In this document: positions 13,101 to 23,414 of the stretch, piece after piece
Numbering within the stretch: the stretch's first letter is position 1
Layout: every line of letters begins with the position of its first letter
Assembly: GCA_002914845.1 (NCBI GenBank)
Contig: JXTC01000005.1
Coordinates: forward strand, 248,001 to 312,000
Origin: Trema orientale
Lineage: Eukaryota; Streptophyta; Magnoliopsida; Rosales; Cannabaceae
Direction of reading: 5' to 3'
DNA: 64,000 bases
The notes under the pieces: model-generated
Databases searched by the model: none
Seen by the model: only the letters and a program-made list of their open reading frames with translations
Told to the model about the DNA's origin: nothing
Made by a program: the position numbers and the translations under genes

Positions 13101-13257
13101 AATAAAAAAGACCAAAAACAATAATAAAAGGAATCGTACTTGACAGCTACGTGCTACTCATTGCAATTCTGCAAGTAAGGCCACGTGTAAGGCTAACTTT
13201 TGTCATACCATAATTTTTTAAATGCAAGACCGTATTTTTCGAAAGTATTCTTCCGTA
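10141..13257. mobile_element. Putative large non-autonomous TIR element filled with degenerate tandem repeats
   Basis: The left end (TACGGAA at 10145, then TTTTGAAAAATGCGGTAAG) matches the right end read in reverse (TACGGAA from 13257, then TTTCGAAAAATACGGTC). It has roughly 30-40 bp of imperfect inverted similarity and a second related block (GCAAAAATACGGTCTGACGC) near 10230. The interior is a diverged ~100-bp tandem array followed by A-rich, purine-rich sequence. No coding capacity was seen, and no target duplication was recognised, so the boundaries are approximate. A Mutator-like or other TIR class would fit. Confidence 0.4.
10655..12745. repeat. Degenerate tandem array, ~85-110 bp period, about 2.1 kb
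   Basis: The unit reads roughly: GATACCAAAAGTAAC, 4-8 bases, GATACCTATGGTAA, a T-run, AATAAGAA, a CCAACTC-like segment, TTTCAATTT, then again. Consecutive ATACCA/ATACTA-AAGTAAC starts near 12310, 12396, 12492 and 12598 give spacings of 86, 96 and 106 bp. Units are strongly diverged. Repeated GGTAAC/GATACC words are visible throughout. Confidence 0.75.
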
Positions 13258-14793
13258 CGCTGTATATATAAAACTCAAAAACTAAATCCCGTACTCCGCC
13301 TAATTTCCCCAAAAATGTATGTCACTTTTAAAGCCCAAATTAAAATGAATGACCCAAGCCCGACCCAGTGTCCCTCTGAAATCTCATCCCAAATATACCT
13401 CTGACTGCAACGTGAAGGATCATATTCCCCGCCACCCCCCAATCCTCTCATCTTTTTGTCCCTATTTTCTTGCCATCTTTGTCATCTTCTTCGAGAACTT
13501 TAGGGCCGAAGCCTCGTTGTCATTAGATTTGACGTCGAACTTTCATCGATGAGCATCTAAAGATTCATCAACGAAGATCAAAGTTCCGTCTAAAAAGATC
13601 AAAGCTTCATCGGCAAGCTTTCAAATTTCATCAATGAAATTGCAGAGGTTCAAAGGTAGATCAACTCTGATTACTCATTTATGTGATGCATCAAAATCGC
13701 AGCTGCTCTTGAGCTTATTCGAAGCTCGTTCACAAGTGATTAAAGTACACGAGTTGTCCAAAGACAAATCAACTCGTTTGAAGGAACGACAACTCACTTA
13801 CGAGATAGTTGAGAACGAGAAAGTCGCATGCGATGAATGAGCGAGCAGATCTCTAACTCCGAGATCCTTATTCGAAATATCATTAGATTCGGGAAATTAA
13901 GGATAAGATTATTCAAAATAGAATATTATCAGATCTTGAGGGATAAATACGAATTAAATTCTTATTGATTGTAATCTTTCCAAATATTTATTTACCTTAT
14001 TTTCAATAGGAAACCTAATCTCTATCTCTAAAAATCTATAAATAGAAGGCTCCTGAACAGGAAAAGGATCCCCTGAAGCTCTTTTGTAAACCAGCAAACC
14101 CCGAATCTTGACACTGTAGAAATAAGAGTGACTATAATGAACGTATGCACTTTGTTCGAAAGACTGAACTATTTTAAAAATTCTTATCTTTCTTTATTTT
14201 GATCCTCTTATTTTCTTATTTTTATAATCCCGTTGTTATACCAAAATCTGGTATCAATAACTTATTTGATTCATTTACATTTTAGGTTTTCAATAAATTT
14301 ATTTTTGTTATTTGGTTGTTGTTTTTCAATATTTAGATTCATTCACTTTTAGGCTTTAGTTTTTCTTTTGGGATATATTTAATTTAAATTTTAGGGATTT
14401 TTGTTTTTAGTTGTTGAATTCTTACTTCAGTACATGGTCATGGTGAAAAAATTTCTTAATTTTAAGATTGGTTCATAAAATTATGAGTTCAGTTTATATA
14501 CTTTTAAAATTAGTTCATATAATTTTATTATTTGGTTCATAAATTTATGACTCCGATTCATATATTTTTATTGGTTCATATTTTTCTGATTGCTACATAT
14601 GACTTCAATTCATATACTATTAAAATTAGTTCATATTTTTCTGATTGATGTATATGAAGTATCATATTTAGGAATACAAAGATATGAATTTGCAAAAGAG
14701 TTGTTAAAGAAGTGTGAAAACAGATCTGATTAGTAGGGCCTATGTTCTGCTATAAGTATATATAAAGCACACACATATATATATATATATATA
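13258..14793. other. Intergenic region with a possible LTR remnant
   Basis: No gene recognised; short open frames at 13349-13552 and 13634-13840 have no family resemblance. From about 13850 to 14270 the sequence has LTR-like organisation: a TATA box (CTATAAATAGAAGG, about 14034), an expected short transcript region, then GTTATACC followed by TGGTATCAATAAC, reminiscent of an initiator-Met tRNA primer site. No second LTR was found, and the 5' end was not fixed. Confidence 0.35.
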
Positions 14794-15033
14794 GGGCACC
14801 AATCCAGTAGGTATTTTTTTTTTACCTATGCATAGGTATCAATTGGGCCAATTAAAAATTTTTTTGCACATTTTTTTATATTAAAAAGTAGGAGAGAGAA
14901 AAAGCATTAATAATGCACATCTTTTCATGCATCTTATTTTAGCCGTTAGATCATTGTTAGATGATGATCCAACGGCTAGAAAAAAAATACCTACACATAG
15001 GTAAAAAAAAAAATACCTACCGGATTGGCAACC
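14794..15033. mobile_element. MITE copy 1 inserted in a (TA)n tract, ~240 bp
   Basis: The ends are GGGCACCAATCCAGTAGGTA and, reversed, GGTTGCCAATCCGGTAGGTA, followed on both arms by a T-run and ACCTATG. This gives about 46 bp of inverted repeat. A second internal pair (AGCCGTTAGATCA / TGATCCAACGGCTA) extends the fold. It is flanked on both sides by (AT)n. Confidence 0.8.
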
Positions 15034-15052
15034 ATATATATATATATATATA

Positions 15053-15213
15053 GGGCACCAATCTAGTAGGTATTTTTTTTTACCTATACATAGGTATTAT
15101 TTTGGCCAATGAAAATTTGTTATGCATTTTTTTTTATTGTAAAAAGTAGGAGAAAGAAATAATATTAATGATATACGTCTTTTCATGCACCTTATTATAA
15201 CCGTTGGATTGGC
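15053..15213. mobile_element. MITE copy 2, right arm truncated, in the same (TA)n tract
   Basis: Repeats the left arm (GGGCACCAATCTAGTAGGTA), the T-run and ACCTATACATAGG of copy 1 in the same orientation. It keeps the TTTTCATGCA...CCGTTGGAT segment, then jumps to GGATTGGC and (AT)n, so most of the right arm is deleted. It is separated from copy 1 only by about 19 bp of TA repeat. Confidence 0.75.
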
Positions 15214-15939
15214 ATATATATATATATATATATGAAACATAGGAAAGTTTTAATGGATATGTTTAGTACATTTTGTAAATATGTGTTTGCTTGATATATA
15301 GGTTCATTAAACATATGTATAACCTAATACAAATATATAAACTACCATTAACAATTTTTGACATTAGACTTATAAGAAAATTAGGTTTTAATGACTAATT
15401 CTCTTATTATAATAGTCATTCTGGTTATATATGCAGTTCATAAGGTAATATATGTATAGTTCATAAATTATGTATTTAGTTCATAAATTATGTATTTAAT
15501 TCATAAATTATGAATTCTAGCTTGATATATATTAATGTAATTTTTTTTAGTATATATGTAGATTTTAGAGAAAATAGATATATTATTCTAGAAATGCAAC
15601 GGCCAAAAATCAAGAAAGTCCAAATTTATTCGAAGATCCATATACTTGTATAATCATGTTTATGCTATATTCTATAATCAAAATAAACCTTATTTACATA
15701 ATATTATGGTACAATGTATATATATTTGAATATATATTCTGTTTGAAAAATATACCTATAATTTTATGATAGTTTATGAACAATAACTCTTAATTGAATA
15801 ATTATTAGTACATATTACATGACCTATATATGTTATCATATACTATGTATCAAAACAGATGAACCAAAAGTAAAAAACAATATGCCAGTGAGAATAAACA
15901 TGAAATTGTGGCTATGAGAAATTAATAATTATAAAGTAA

Positions 15940-16640
15940 TAACTCTTGTACATAACCTTATGTAACATGACCAAATTTTTATATACTAATACCAAAGAAA
16001 AAAGAAAAAAAGAAAAAGAAATAAGAACAATGAACCAAAAAAGTGAATCAAAACCAAGAACTGGTATACATGTTTTACTTTATGGTATTTATGTTTTTGA
16101 ACTGGGTATATATCTATTATATGAAAACTTTAAGAAACTGAGCGTTGCGATGCTAATAAGCTGAAACTGTGATGCTGGGAAGCTGGGAAGTAATTCATTT
16201 AACTTTCAGAAGCTGAGTGCCGCAACTATGAAGCTGAAGCTGCGATGCTCTAACTTCAGGAACCTGAGCACCGTGGCTGTGAAGTTGAAGCCGCAGTAAT
16301 GAAAAACTAGAATACCAAATAATAAATCTGGTACATATCTGCATATACCATGACCAAATTTCTAAATACCAAAACAATTAAAGCAATGTACAAAAGAACA
16401 AAAATGACAAAATATCTAGATTGAATTTTAAGAAATAAGTCTGGTATATAATGTCATATATTATGACAAAATGTCCATATATCAAGACAAAAAAAATATT
16501 GTACTTGAAAATGTAACAACATCATGAAAAAAATGACAAAAATAACTGAAATATAATAATAAATCTGGTACATATCATCTTATACCATGACTAAATTTTC
16601 ATACCAAATATTGATTAAAATACCAAATATTTGATTTTAG
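15940..16640. repeat. Degenerate repeats sharing a TACCATGACCAAATTT word
   Basis: Similar segments (TCTGGTACATAT, then TACCATGACCAAATTTC, then ATACCAAA) recur near 15950, 16325, 16440 and 16563. Spacing is about 110-120 bp in the right half. The left two copies are separated by the minisatellite. Confidence 0.5.
16134..16306. repeat. Three-unit GCTGAAGCTGCGATGC-rich minisatellite
   Basis: Three related 50-75 bp units start near 16134, 16207 and 16257, each with an (A/G)AA(G/C)CTGAG(T/C)... start and a GAAGCTGAAGCTGC-like centre. It is GC-richer than its surroundings. No gene is implied. Confidence 0.5.
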
Positions 16641-17748
16641 CCGTATTACTTGCATCGACTACACTTTATTTGTTTCTTCTTCTTCAACTCACTATTACAA
16701 ACATCGTTCATTAGAAACCGCGTTTTGATTGTTCATTTGAGCGAAGACTGAAGTTTCCCAAAAGAAATTTGTACATAATTAGTCTCAAGCGATACCTAGT
16801 ATAACGTGTAATCTTTGATCCCTTTTTCTATCTACCATCGTGTATAATATTTTGTTTTCTCTTATTTTGATCTAAAACTTTCCAATCTTCTAGCAGTGTC
16901 AAGGTACACACGAATTTAAATATGTGGAACTCTCCTATATTAGTATGTGACAAGGTATTATGAGCTCTTTTTCTATTTTTTAAGATAAATAAATATCCTA
17001 GAACATTTTTTCAGAAAAATGTGTCGGTCAAAGATTGCATTATATTCTATAGCAATACAATGAAACTATAAATTATTCTATAATGATATTCAAGATAATT
17101 CTGAAAAAAAAAATCATCAATATTCTTAAAGTGACAGATTGTATCAGTTTAGAGTTGAATCAGTATATTTTTTGAATTTGATCTAATTTTAAATTTATTT
17201 GAACTTAAACCTCCACCGCGAAGATTCTAGTATTTTTTTTTTCCCCAAATTATAGCATCGAATGCATAAGCTATATGCCGTGCCAACTTTTGGAATTTGC
17301 GCAAAACAGAAGTTTTCTTTCTTTTTTTTTTTTTTTGGGAGAAAGGTGTTCTAGATAAAAGAAAATTTTATGAGAATTTATCTCAACACTCTTAAACGTG
17401 AGTTTTGAGCCATATAAGTGCCTATAGTATTTTCCTGGAAGAGGGTCTTGATTGACAAGCCACACACAATATTTGTGATATTTGTCCTCTTGTCCCCACT
17501 TCTTCGTTATGTAATTCCGCGTAAAGTTTAGCAACGTTAAATTACTAGGAACATTGTGCTAGTACGCATAATATACGTTCTCTCCCAATGAGACTAGCAT
17601 ATCAATTTTGTGCAAATCAACCATGTTAATATTCTTATTTAGCTATTTTGTTTAAACGAGAAGGAATTGCGGCTGATGGAAACTTCAGAGGACAAAATTA
17701 GAACTTATGGAACTTTATTGAAAAACATGAGTCAATTGACTCAATTCC

Positions 17749-17752
<4 letters not shown>

Positions 17753-17806
<54 letters not shown>
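17753..17806. repeat. (AT)27 dinucleotide microsatellite
   Basis: Perfect alternating AT over about 54 bp, flanked by GTAC and TTCCCG. Confidence 0.95.
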
Positions 17807-17808
<2 letters not shown>

Positions 17809-19785
17809 CCGATTGACATTTCTTGCAAACTAGCTAATTGTCATTGTCACAGCAGTTAGACTAATATTTCTTAATAATTGACTTCTATTTCTGACTTTTT
17901 AACGCCACGTACGATGTTTGTGCAATATTTGAAGAATGAATCCGGCCATACATAAATGTAGCATGTACGTCGCTAAAGTCAAAACACGGACAAATTAGTC
18001 ACCCAAAAAAAGAAAAAAAAGGAAAGTAGTAAGAAGTATACCGCTGAATTAGTTCCACCTAATCCTAGCAGCTAAAAAACAAACAGTGTCGGTGAGTCAC
18101 TAGGGTAACAAAACTCAAGAGGTTTTGTACAATTGCCCTTTTTGGATAAGCAGGAAGATGGGTACATCCACAAACAAGTTTTAAGTGAACTAGCAAAGCA
18201 TGAAAATAACGACAAAGGGATTCATCATCCAATATTCATTATTTCCATTATTTTCTTGGTTTTTTTGTTGTTGTTGTATATGTGACTATTAATTCCAGGA
18301 GTTTAATTCACGAATTATCTAGTTGGAATTATGGAGGAGTTTGCGTAGGACTAGGAATAATTGGGTAGTGCTATATAGGATCTTAATAGAATATGTAAAT
18401 GTAGAGAACTTAATAGGATTAATATTCCTTTTGTTATTAGGATTAGTCTTATTTTAAACTCTAGAAATATACCTTGTATTCAGTCAAATTATGAGAGAGT
18501 GAAAAGGAGCGACAAAGTAACTTGGTGAGAGAGATTTTTGGACTTTGGGATAGTAAAACCGGATAGCGTAATTATGGATTCTTTAAATTTTCAAGTCAGT
18601 GATAATATAGAGAATACGTAATCATGATGCATAGATACAAAGGAAAACATATTAATACCAGCAACTACAATTTCTTTGAAACATATTCACCATATTTGTA
18701 TAATCTTTCCTGAAATCCCAATACTTGAGGAAAATCTAATAATGTCATTAAAACGAAAGAAAAAGAAAAGGGTATTAGCAAGAAGAAGAAACAACAAATA
18801 AAAAATCAATCTAAAATCTCATCGCAAAATTAGGACTGCAGCAGCTCAAGTCCATGATTTTTTATTTCTCAATTTCTCTTTTTCTTCCAATTAAAAGATT
18901 GCAAACATAGAAGAGTGTATTCTTTGCGAGAAATAATTTCTAGAAGTGATTAAGAAAATCTAAGTCGGGGCAAAATTTTAAAACCTTCTTCGATAGAGAT
19001 GTAGGCTAATATCTTTTGCGAAAGGAAAATAGAGAAAATAAAAATTAATAAGAAAGTAAAAACGGTGGCACCTTGGATGAGAGGGGAAGATTACCGAATT
19101 TAGCAATTAAAACTTAAAAAAGAGTACTAAATTGCTCTTGTTTCACTATTTTATTAACTACTTGATTTGTGGAATTCATTACATTTCCTAATATTTTTGA
19201 TAGGTGAGATATTATATTAAATAGTGGGACGTGACAATGAGAATAATAAAGAGAATGAGTTTAGCACTCACCCTAGAACTAATTTGATTTGCTGACACGA
19301 TGGATTGAGGAAGACGGGTAGAAGCCGGATGCGGGGTTAGGGAATTTCAGAAAGTATAATGGGAGGTGACCTTTTTTTTTTTTTTTTTTTTCTTTTGAAA
19401 GTGACTTAATCAATGTGGGAGGTGACTCATCAATTTGATTCTTGGTGAAAATGTGGCTTTATTTTTAGTGTTTGAGAGACTTGACCATATGAATAGGGGG
19501 GAAATTTCTATACCGTATTATAGAATTCTATTATTCAATATTTAGTATTTTTTTAAGGGAAAAATATTTAGTAATTTAAAGTTGGTAAATTACATATATA
19601 ACTCTCCTTCGCGTGAACACCGCGTTTCAATCGAAAGTCCCGATGGAGTTTCCCCAGCGAATGTGTGAGTCACTAATCCATTCATAAGCAAATGTGAATG
19701 TAAGGAATAAAAGTAACGTACGTAATGTAACTTTTGTGACGGCACCTCTTTCGTCAGCTACTTTGTTTTCTTCTGTTTTTTTCAC

Positions 19786-19793
19786 TATAAAAT
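19786..19793 (+). promoter_or_regulatory. Candidate TATA box of the Ca-ATPase gene
   Basis: TATAAAAT in the context CACTATAAAATTCCCC, about 320 bp before the chosen ATG at 20108. This distance would imply a fairly long 5' leader. No transcript evidence is available here. Confidence 0.4.
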
Positions 19794-20107
19794 TCCCCTA
19801 CTTGTAATCCCTTATTATATTACTGATTGATGTGATATGATAAGAAAACTTCAGAGAAGAATATATAAGAACACATAAGCACACATGACATAATTCCACG
19901 TATCTTTCTACTTGGTATTTTTTGCAAACTAGTTGATTGTCATTGTCATTGTCATTACGAGTAATCCTTACCTGTGTTCCATAACCCAAATAAGTTCCCT
20001 CCCCTCGACCCTAGACTGGTTTCCTCTCTGGTTTGCTGAATACCACGTTGTCCTTTTTCGTTCAAAACGGTATCCAAATCCCTTTCGCGTATTCCTCTCA
20101 ATTCAAA

Positions 20108-23100
20108 ATGGTGTCCAGCACTGAGTTTCTAATCGGTGTCAGCCCGGAGAGCCTGAACCCAAACAAACGGAAATGGCACTCCGCTTTTGTTACCATCTAC
20201 TGCTCTAGAGCTTTGTTGTCCTACTGCAGAACTACACAACCAAGGAAGAGCCACACCAAAATTGCACCCTCTCCCTCGGACATTACTGTCAATGTCAAGC
20301 CGCAAAACGGCTTCGAAATCGATCGAAGGAGTCTCTGTCAGCTTGTCAAGGAGAAAAATCTCGTTCAACTTGGAGAGTTTGGAGGGGTTGATGGTGTGGC
20401 AAAGGCTCTCAAGACTGATACCGAGAGGGGAATTCTTAGTGATGTCAAAGACGATATTTCCCAACGACGAAAAGCATTTGGCCCAAACACATACGAAAAA
20501 CCACCTACAAAGAACTTCTTCCATTTCGTGTGGGAAGCTTTCAAGGATCTTACTGTTATCATCCTTTTAGTCTGCGCTGCACTCTCTCTTGGCTTCGGCA
20601 TGAAAGTGAATGGAGCAAAAGAAGGTTGGGTTGATGGTTTTAGCATTTTCATTAGTGTTTTTCTCGTCATTGGTGTCTCTGCAATCAGCAACTACAGGCA
20701 GGACAGACAGTTCAACCAATTATCGAGAATCACCGAAAACATCAAGAATGAGGTTTTTAGAGATGGACGACACCGCCAGATTCCAATATTCGATATTGTA
20801 GTGGGAGACATTGTTTACTTAAAGATGGGAGACCAAGTTCCGGCAGACGGTCTGCTCTTAGAAGGGCAGTCTTTACAAGTTGACGAGTCCAGCATGACAG
20901 GGGAGAGCGACCACGTAGAAGTTAGCCACAGCCAGAATCCTTTCTTGTTGTCTGGTACAAAAGTGGTTGACAGCTATGGGCGGATGCTCGTAACTTCTGT
21001 CGGCATGAATACAATGTGGGGACAGATGATGAGCCAAATCAGTAGTGATTCGAATGGACGGACGCCTTTACAAGCTCGGCTCCACAAGTTAACGTCGTTG
21101 ATATGTAATGTTGGTCTAACAGTTGCTTTCATAGGTATTGTAATCCTCTTTGTTCGCTACTTCACAGGGAATACAAAAGACGAAAACGGAAACAAAGAAT
21201 TCAACGGTAGCAAGACAAATATTGACAAAGTAGTGAATACTGCTATTGCAATTATAAGAGCAGCATTCACTGTTCAAGAAGGTTTGATTCTGGCTGTGAC
21301 GCTTACACTTGCGTATTCAATGAAGAGAATGATAATTCACAAAGTTATGGTGAGGAAGCCCTCTGCTTGCGAGACCATGGGCTCTGCCACCATCATTTGC
21401 ACGGATAAAACCGGTACTCTCACCACGAACCAGATGGAGGTCACAGAAGTTTGGCTTGGTGAAGAATCTGTGGCTGAAAATTCTCTCTCAAAAATTGGTA
21501 CATACGTTGTAGAATTATTTCGAGAAGGAACAGCTCTTAATACTACTGGTAGCGTCTACAGGCCTAGTTTGGGATCAGAATTTGAAATTTCAGGTAGTCC
21601 AACAGAAAAAGCAATTCTTTCTTGGGCTGTTCTGGAACTGAAAATGGATATGGAGGAAGTAAAGAAAAGTTGTACCATTCTTCACGTTGAGGCCTTTAAT
21701 TCCCAGAATAAACGAAGTGGGGTTCTGATGAAGAGGAAGGCAGACAACACAATGTGGATGCACTGGAAAGGAGCTGCAGAGATGATTTTAGCCATGTGTT
21801 CGAGCTACTATGATGCTTCTGGAATCATTAAGGATCTTGGCGAGAATCCAAGAATGGAATTTGAGAAAATTATTCAAGGGATGGCAGCTAGCAGCCTTAG
21901 ATGTATTGCTTTTGCACATAAACAAGTCGAAACAATAGAGCTTGAGGATTCAGAAGGACATGACACGTTACAAGAAGATGGTCTGATCCTATTAGGCCTG
22001 GTGGGCATTAAGGATCCATGCCGTCCAGGAGCGAAGAAAGCCGTCGAAGCATGTCAATACGCTGGGGTAGACATCAAGATGATGACCGGGGACAACGTCT
22101 TCACAGCGAACGCCGTAGCAACAGAGTGTGGAATCCTTAAACCAGGCGAAGATATGTCCGGCGGAGTGGTCATAGAGGGTGAGGAGTTCCGAAACTACAC
22201 GCCAGAGCAGAGAATGGAGAAGGTTGACAGAATTCGCGTCATGGCCAGGTCTTCTCCTTTTGACAAATTCTTAATGGTACAATGCCTGAAACAGAAAGGC
22301 CACGTCGTAGCAGACATTGGAGATGGCATAAGTGATGCCCTGGCATTGAAAGAAGCAGATATTGGGCTCTTCATGGAAACCCACGGCAACGAAGTTGCCA
22401 AAGAGAGCTCAGACATTGTCATCGAAAATTTTGCCTCAGTCGTCACAGTTTTGAAGTGGGGTAGATGCATTTACAACAACATGCAGAAGTTCATTCAGTT
22501 CCAACTAACGGCAAACCTCTCCGCCCTTGTAATAAACTTCGTGGCCGCTATTTCAGAAAGACAAGTCCCCTTAACGATTCTTCCGTTACTATGGACGAAC
22601 TTGGTCATGGACACTTTAGCAGCGCTGGCTCTGGCGACCGAGGAGCCCACAGATGAGCTCATGGAAAGGCCACCAGTGGGTCGAGCAGAGCCACTCATAA
22701 CCAACGTCATGTGGAGAAATCTCTTGTCTCAGGCGTTTTATCAAATAGCTGTGCTGCTAACACTACAGTTCAGAGGCAAATCAATATTCGGCGCTAATGA
22801 TAAGGTAAAAGACACTTTGATATTCAACACATTCATTCTCTGCCAGGTTTTCAACGAGTTCAACGCTAGGAAGCTAGAGAAGAAGAACGTGTTTAAAGGG
22901 AGTCACAGGAACAAACTCTTCCTGGGGATCATCGCTATAACCATACTTCTTCAGGTTTTAATGGTGGAGTTTCTGAAGAAGTTTGCTGATACAGAGAGGT
23001 TGAATCTGGGGCAGTGGGTCACATGCGTTGGGCTCGCGGCTGCGTCTTTGCCGATTGATTGGGCTGTCAAGTGCATACCTGTTCCAGACCGACCATTTAT

Positions 23101-23248
23101 CAGCTACTTGAAACACGCGAAACATAAGCTAACTGAAAAGTTTCGGTTTCGGTTTTCAGGTACCTGTAATTGTTGGACTCGCGGAAAACCTTCTCACGTG
23201 GGCGTGGAGGGTTCTGTTCTTACACCCGGCCGTGTAAACATTTGTTGA
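20108..23248 (+). CDS. Single-exon ACA12/13-type Ca2+-transporting ATPase (P2B) with altered core motifs
   Basis: Autoinhibited Ca2+ pump family of the plant plasma membrane; 1046 aa from the chosen ATG (an upstream in-frame Met at 20033 would add 25 aa of non-family sequence). It has no introns, as in Arabidopsis ACA12/13. An N-terminal basic/aromatic segment near residues 20-40 (KRKWHSAFVTIY) fits a calmodulin-binding autoinhibitory site. The actuator SMTGES, phosphorylation site CTDKTGTLT (D433), nucleotide-domain KGAAEM, DPCRPG and TGDNVFTA are intact. Altered: M4 reads VQEGLIL (Q390, I394) instead of the family PEGLP, and the helix is about 5 residues short. The hinge reads GDGISDAL (S742, L745) instead of GDGTNDAP, and about 2 residues are missing after SSDIVI. 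The C-terminal 40 residues are unlike the family. The frame is open throughout, so this is a diverged or impaired pump rather than an obvious pseudogene. Confidence 0.9.
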   Translation: MVSSTEFLIGVSPESLNPNKRKWHSAFVTIYCSRALLSYCRTTQPRKSHTKIAPSPSDITVNVKPQNGFEIDRRSLCQLVKEKNLVQLGEFGGVDGVAKALKTDTERGILSDVKDDISQRRKAFGPNTYEKPPTKNFFHFVWEAFKDLTVIILLVCAALSLGFGMKVNGAKEGWVDGFSIFISVFLVIGVSAISNYRQDRQFNQLSRITENIKNEVFRDGRHRQIPIFDIVVGDIVYLKMGDQVPADGLLLEGQSLQVDESSMTGESDHVEVSHSQNPFLLSGTKVVDSYGRMLVTSVGMNTMWGQMMSQISSDSNGRTPLQARLHKLTSLICNVGLTVAFIGIVILFVRYFTGNTKDENGNKEFNGSKTNIDKVVNTAIAIIRAAFTVQEGLILAVTLTLAYSMKRMIIHKVMVRKPSACETMGSATIICTDKTGTLTTNQMEVTEVWLGEESVAENSLSKIGTYVVELFREGTALNTTGSVYRPSLGSEFEISGSPTEKAILSWAVLELKMDMEEVKKSCTILHVEAFNSQNKRSGVLMKRKADNTMWMHWKGAAEMILAMCSSYYDASGIIKDLGENPRMEFEKIIQGMAASSLRCIAFAHKQVETIELEDSEGHDTLQEDGLILLGLVGIKDPCRPGAKKAVEACQYAGVDIKMMTGDNVFTANAVATECGILKPGEDMSGGVVIEGEEFRNYTPEQRMEKVDRIRVMARSSPFDKFLMVQCLKQKGHVVADIGDGISDALALKEADIGLFMETHGNEVAKESSDIVIENFASVVTVLKWGRCIYNNMQKFIQFQLTANLSALVINFVAAISERQVPLTILPLLWTNLVMDTLAALALATEEPTDELMERPPVGRAEPLITNVMWRNLLSQAFYQIAVLLTLQFRGKSIFGANDKVKDTLIFNTFILCQVFNEFNARKLEKKNVFKGSHRNKLFLGIIAITILLQVLMVEFLKKFADTERLNLGQWVTCVGLAAASLPIDWAVKCIPVPDRPFISYLKHAKHKLTEKFRFRFSGTCNCWTRGKPSHVGVEGSVLTPGRVNIC

Positions 23249-23377
23249 TTTTCTTTCCATTTCTTTGTCGAAACTTGTTGACTAAGGTCGAATGACTGTC
23301 CAGGTCGAAAATCTCAAACTGTATGGTTCCTTCCTATATTTATGTTAATATGTACTCTACTCCGTGGAGATATATAC

Positions 23378-23414
<37 letters not shown>

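Larger units (their letters stand above)
15214..19785. other. Gene desert between MITEs and the Ca-ATPase gene
   Basis: No gene recognised in about 4.5 kb. It contains a degenerate repeat set (15940-16640), a small minisatellite, a (TA)27 tract and a T-run at about 19373-19391. The stretch 18330-18560 has LTR-like traits (CTCTAGAAATATACC, then TTGTATTCAG) but no defined ends. The last few hundred bases are the presumed promoter of the Ca-ATPase gene. Confidence 0.5.

Noticed and set aside
13349..13840. Two short plus-strand open frames before the LTR-like remnant
   Set aside because: No motif, no start context and no family resemblance; likely chance frames.
20033..20107. Upstream in-frame Met extending the Ca-ATPase by 25 residues
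   Set aside because: The added residues are unlike the family, and the ATG at 20108 gives the expected N-terminal length. Not strictly excluded.
20129..22710. Several open frames of 60-130 codons on both strands inside the Ca-ATPase gene
   Set aside because: They are alternate-frame shadows of the long coding frame, with no domains of their own.
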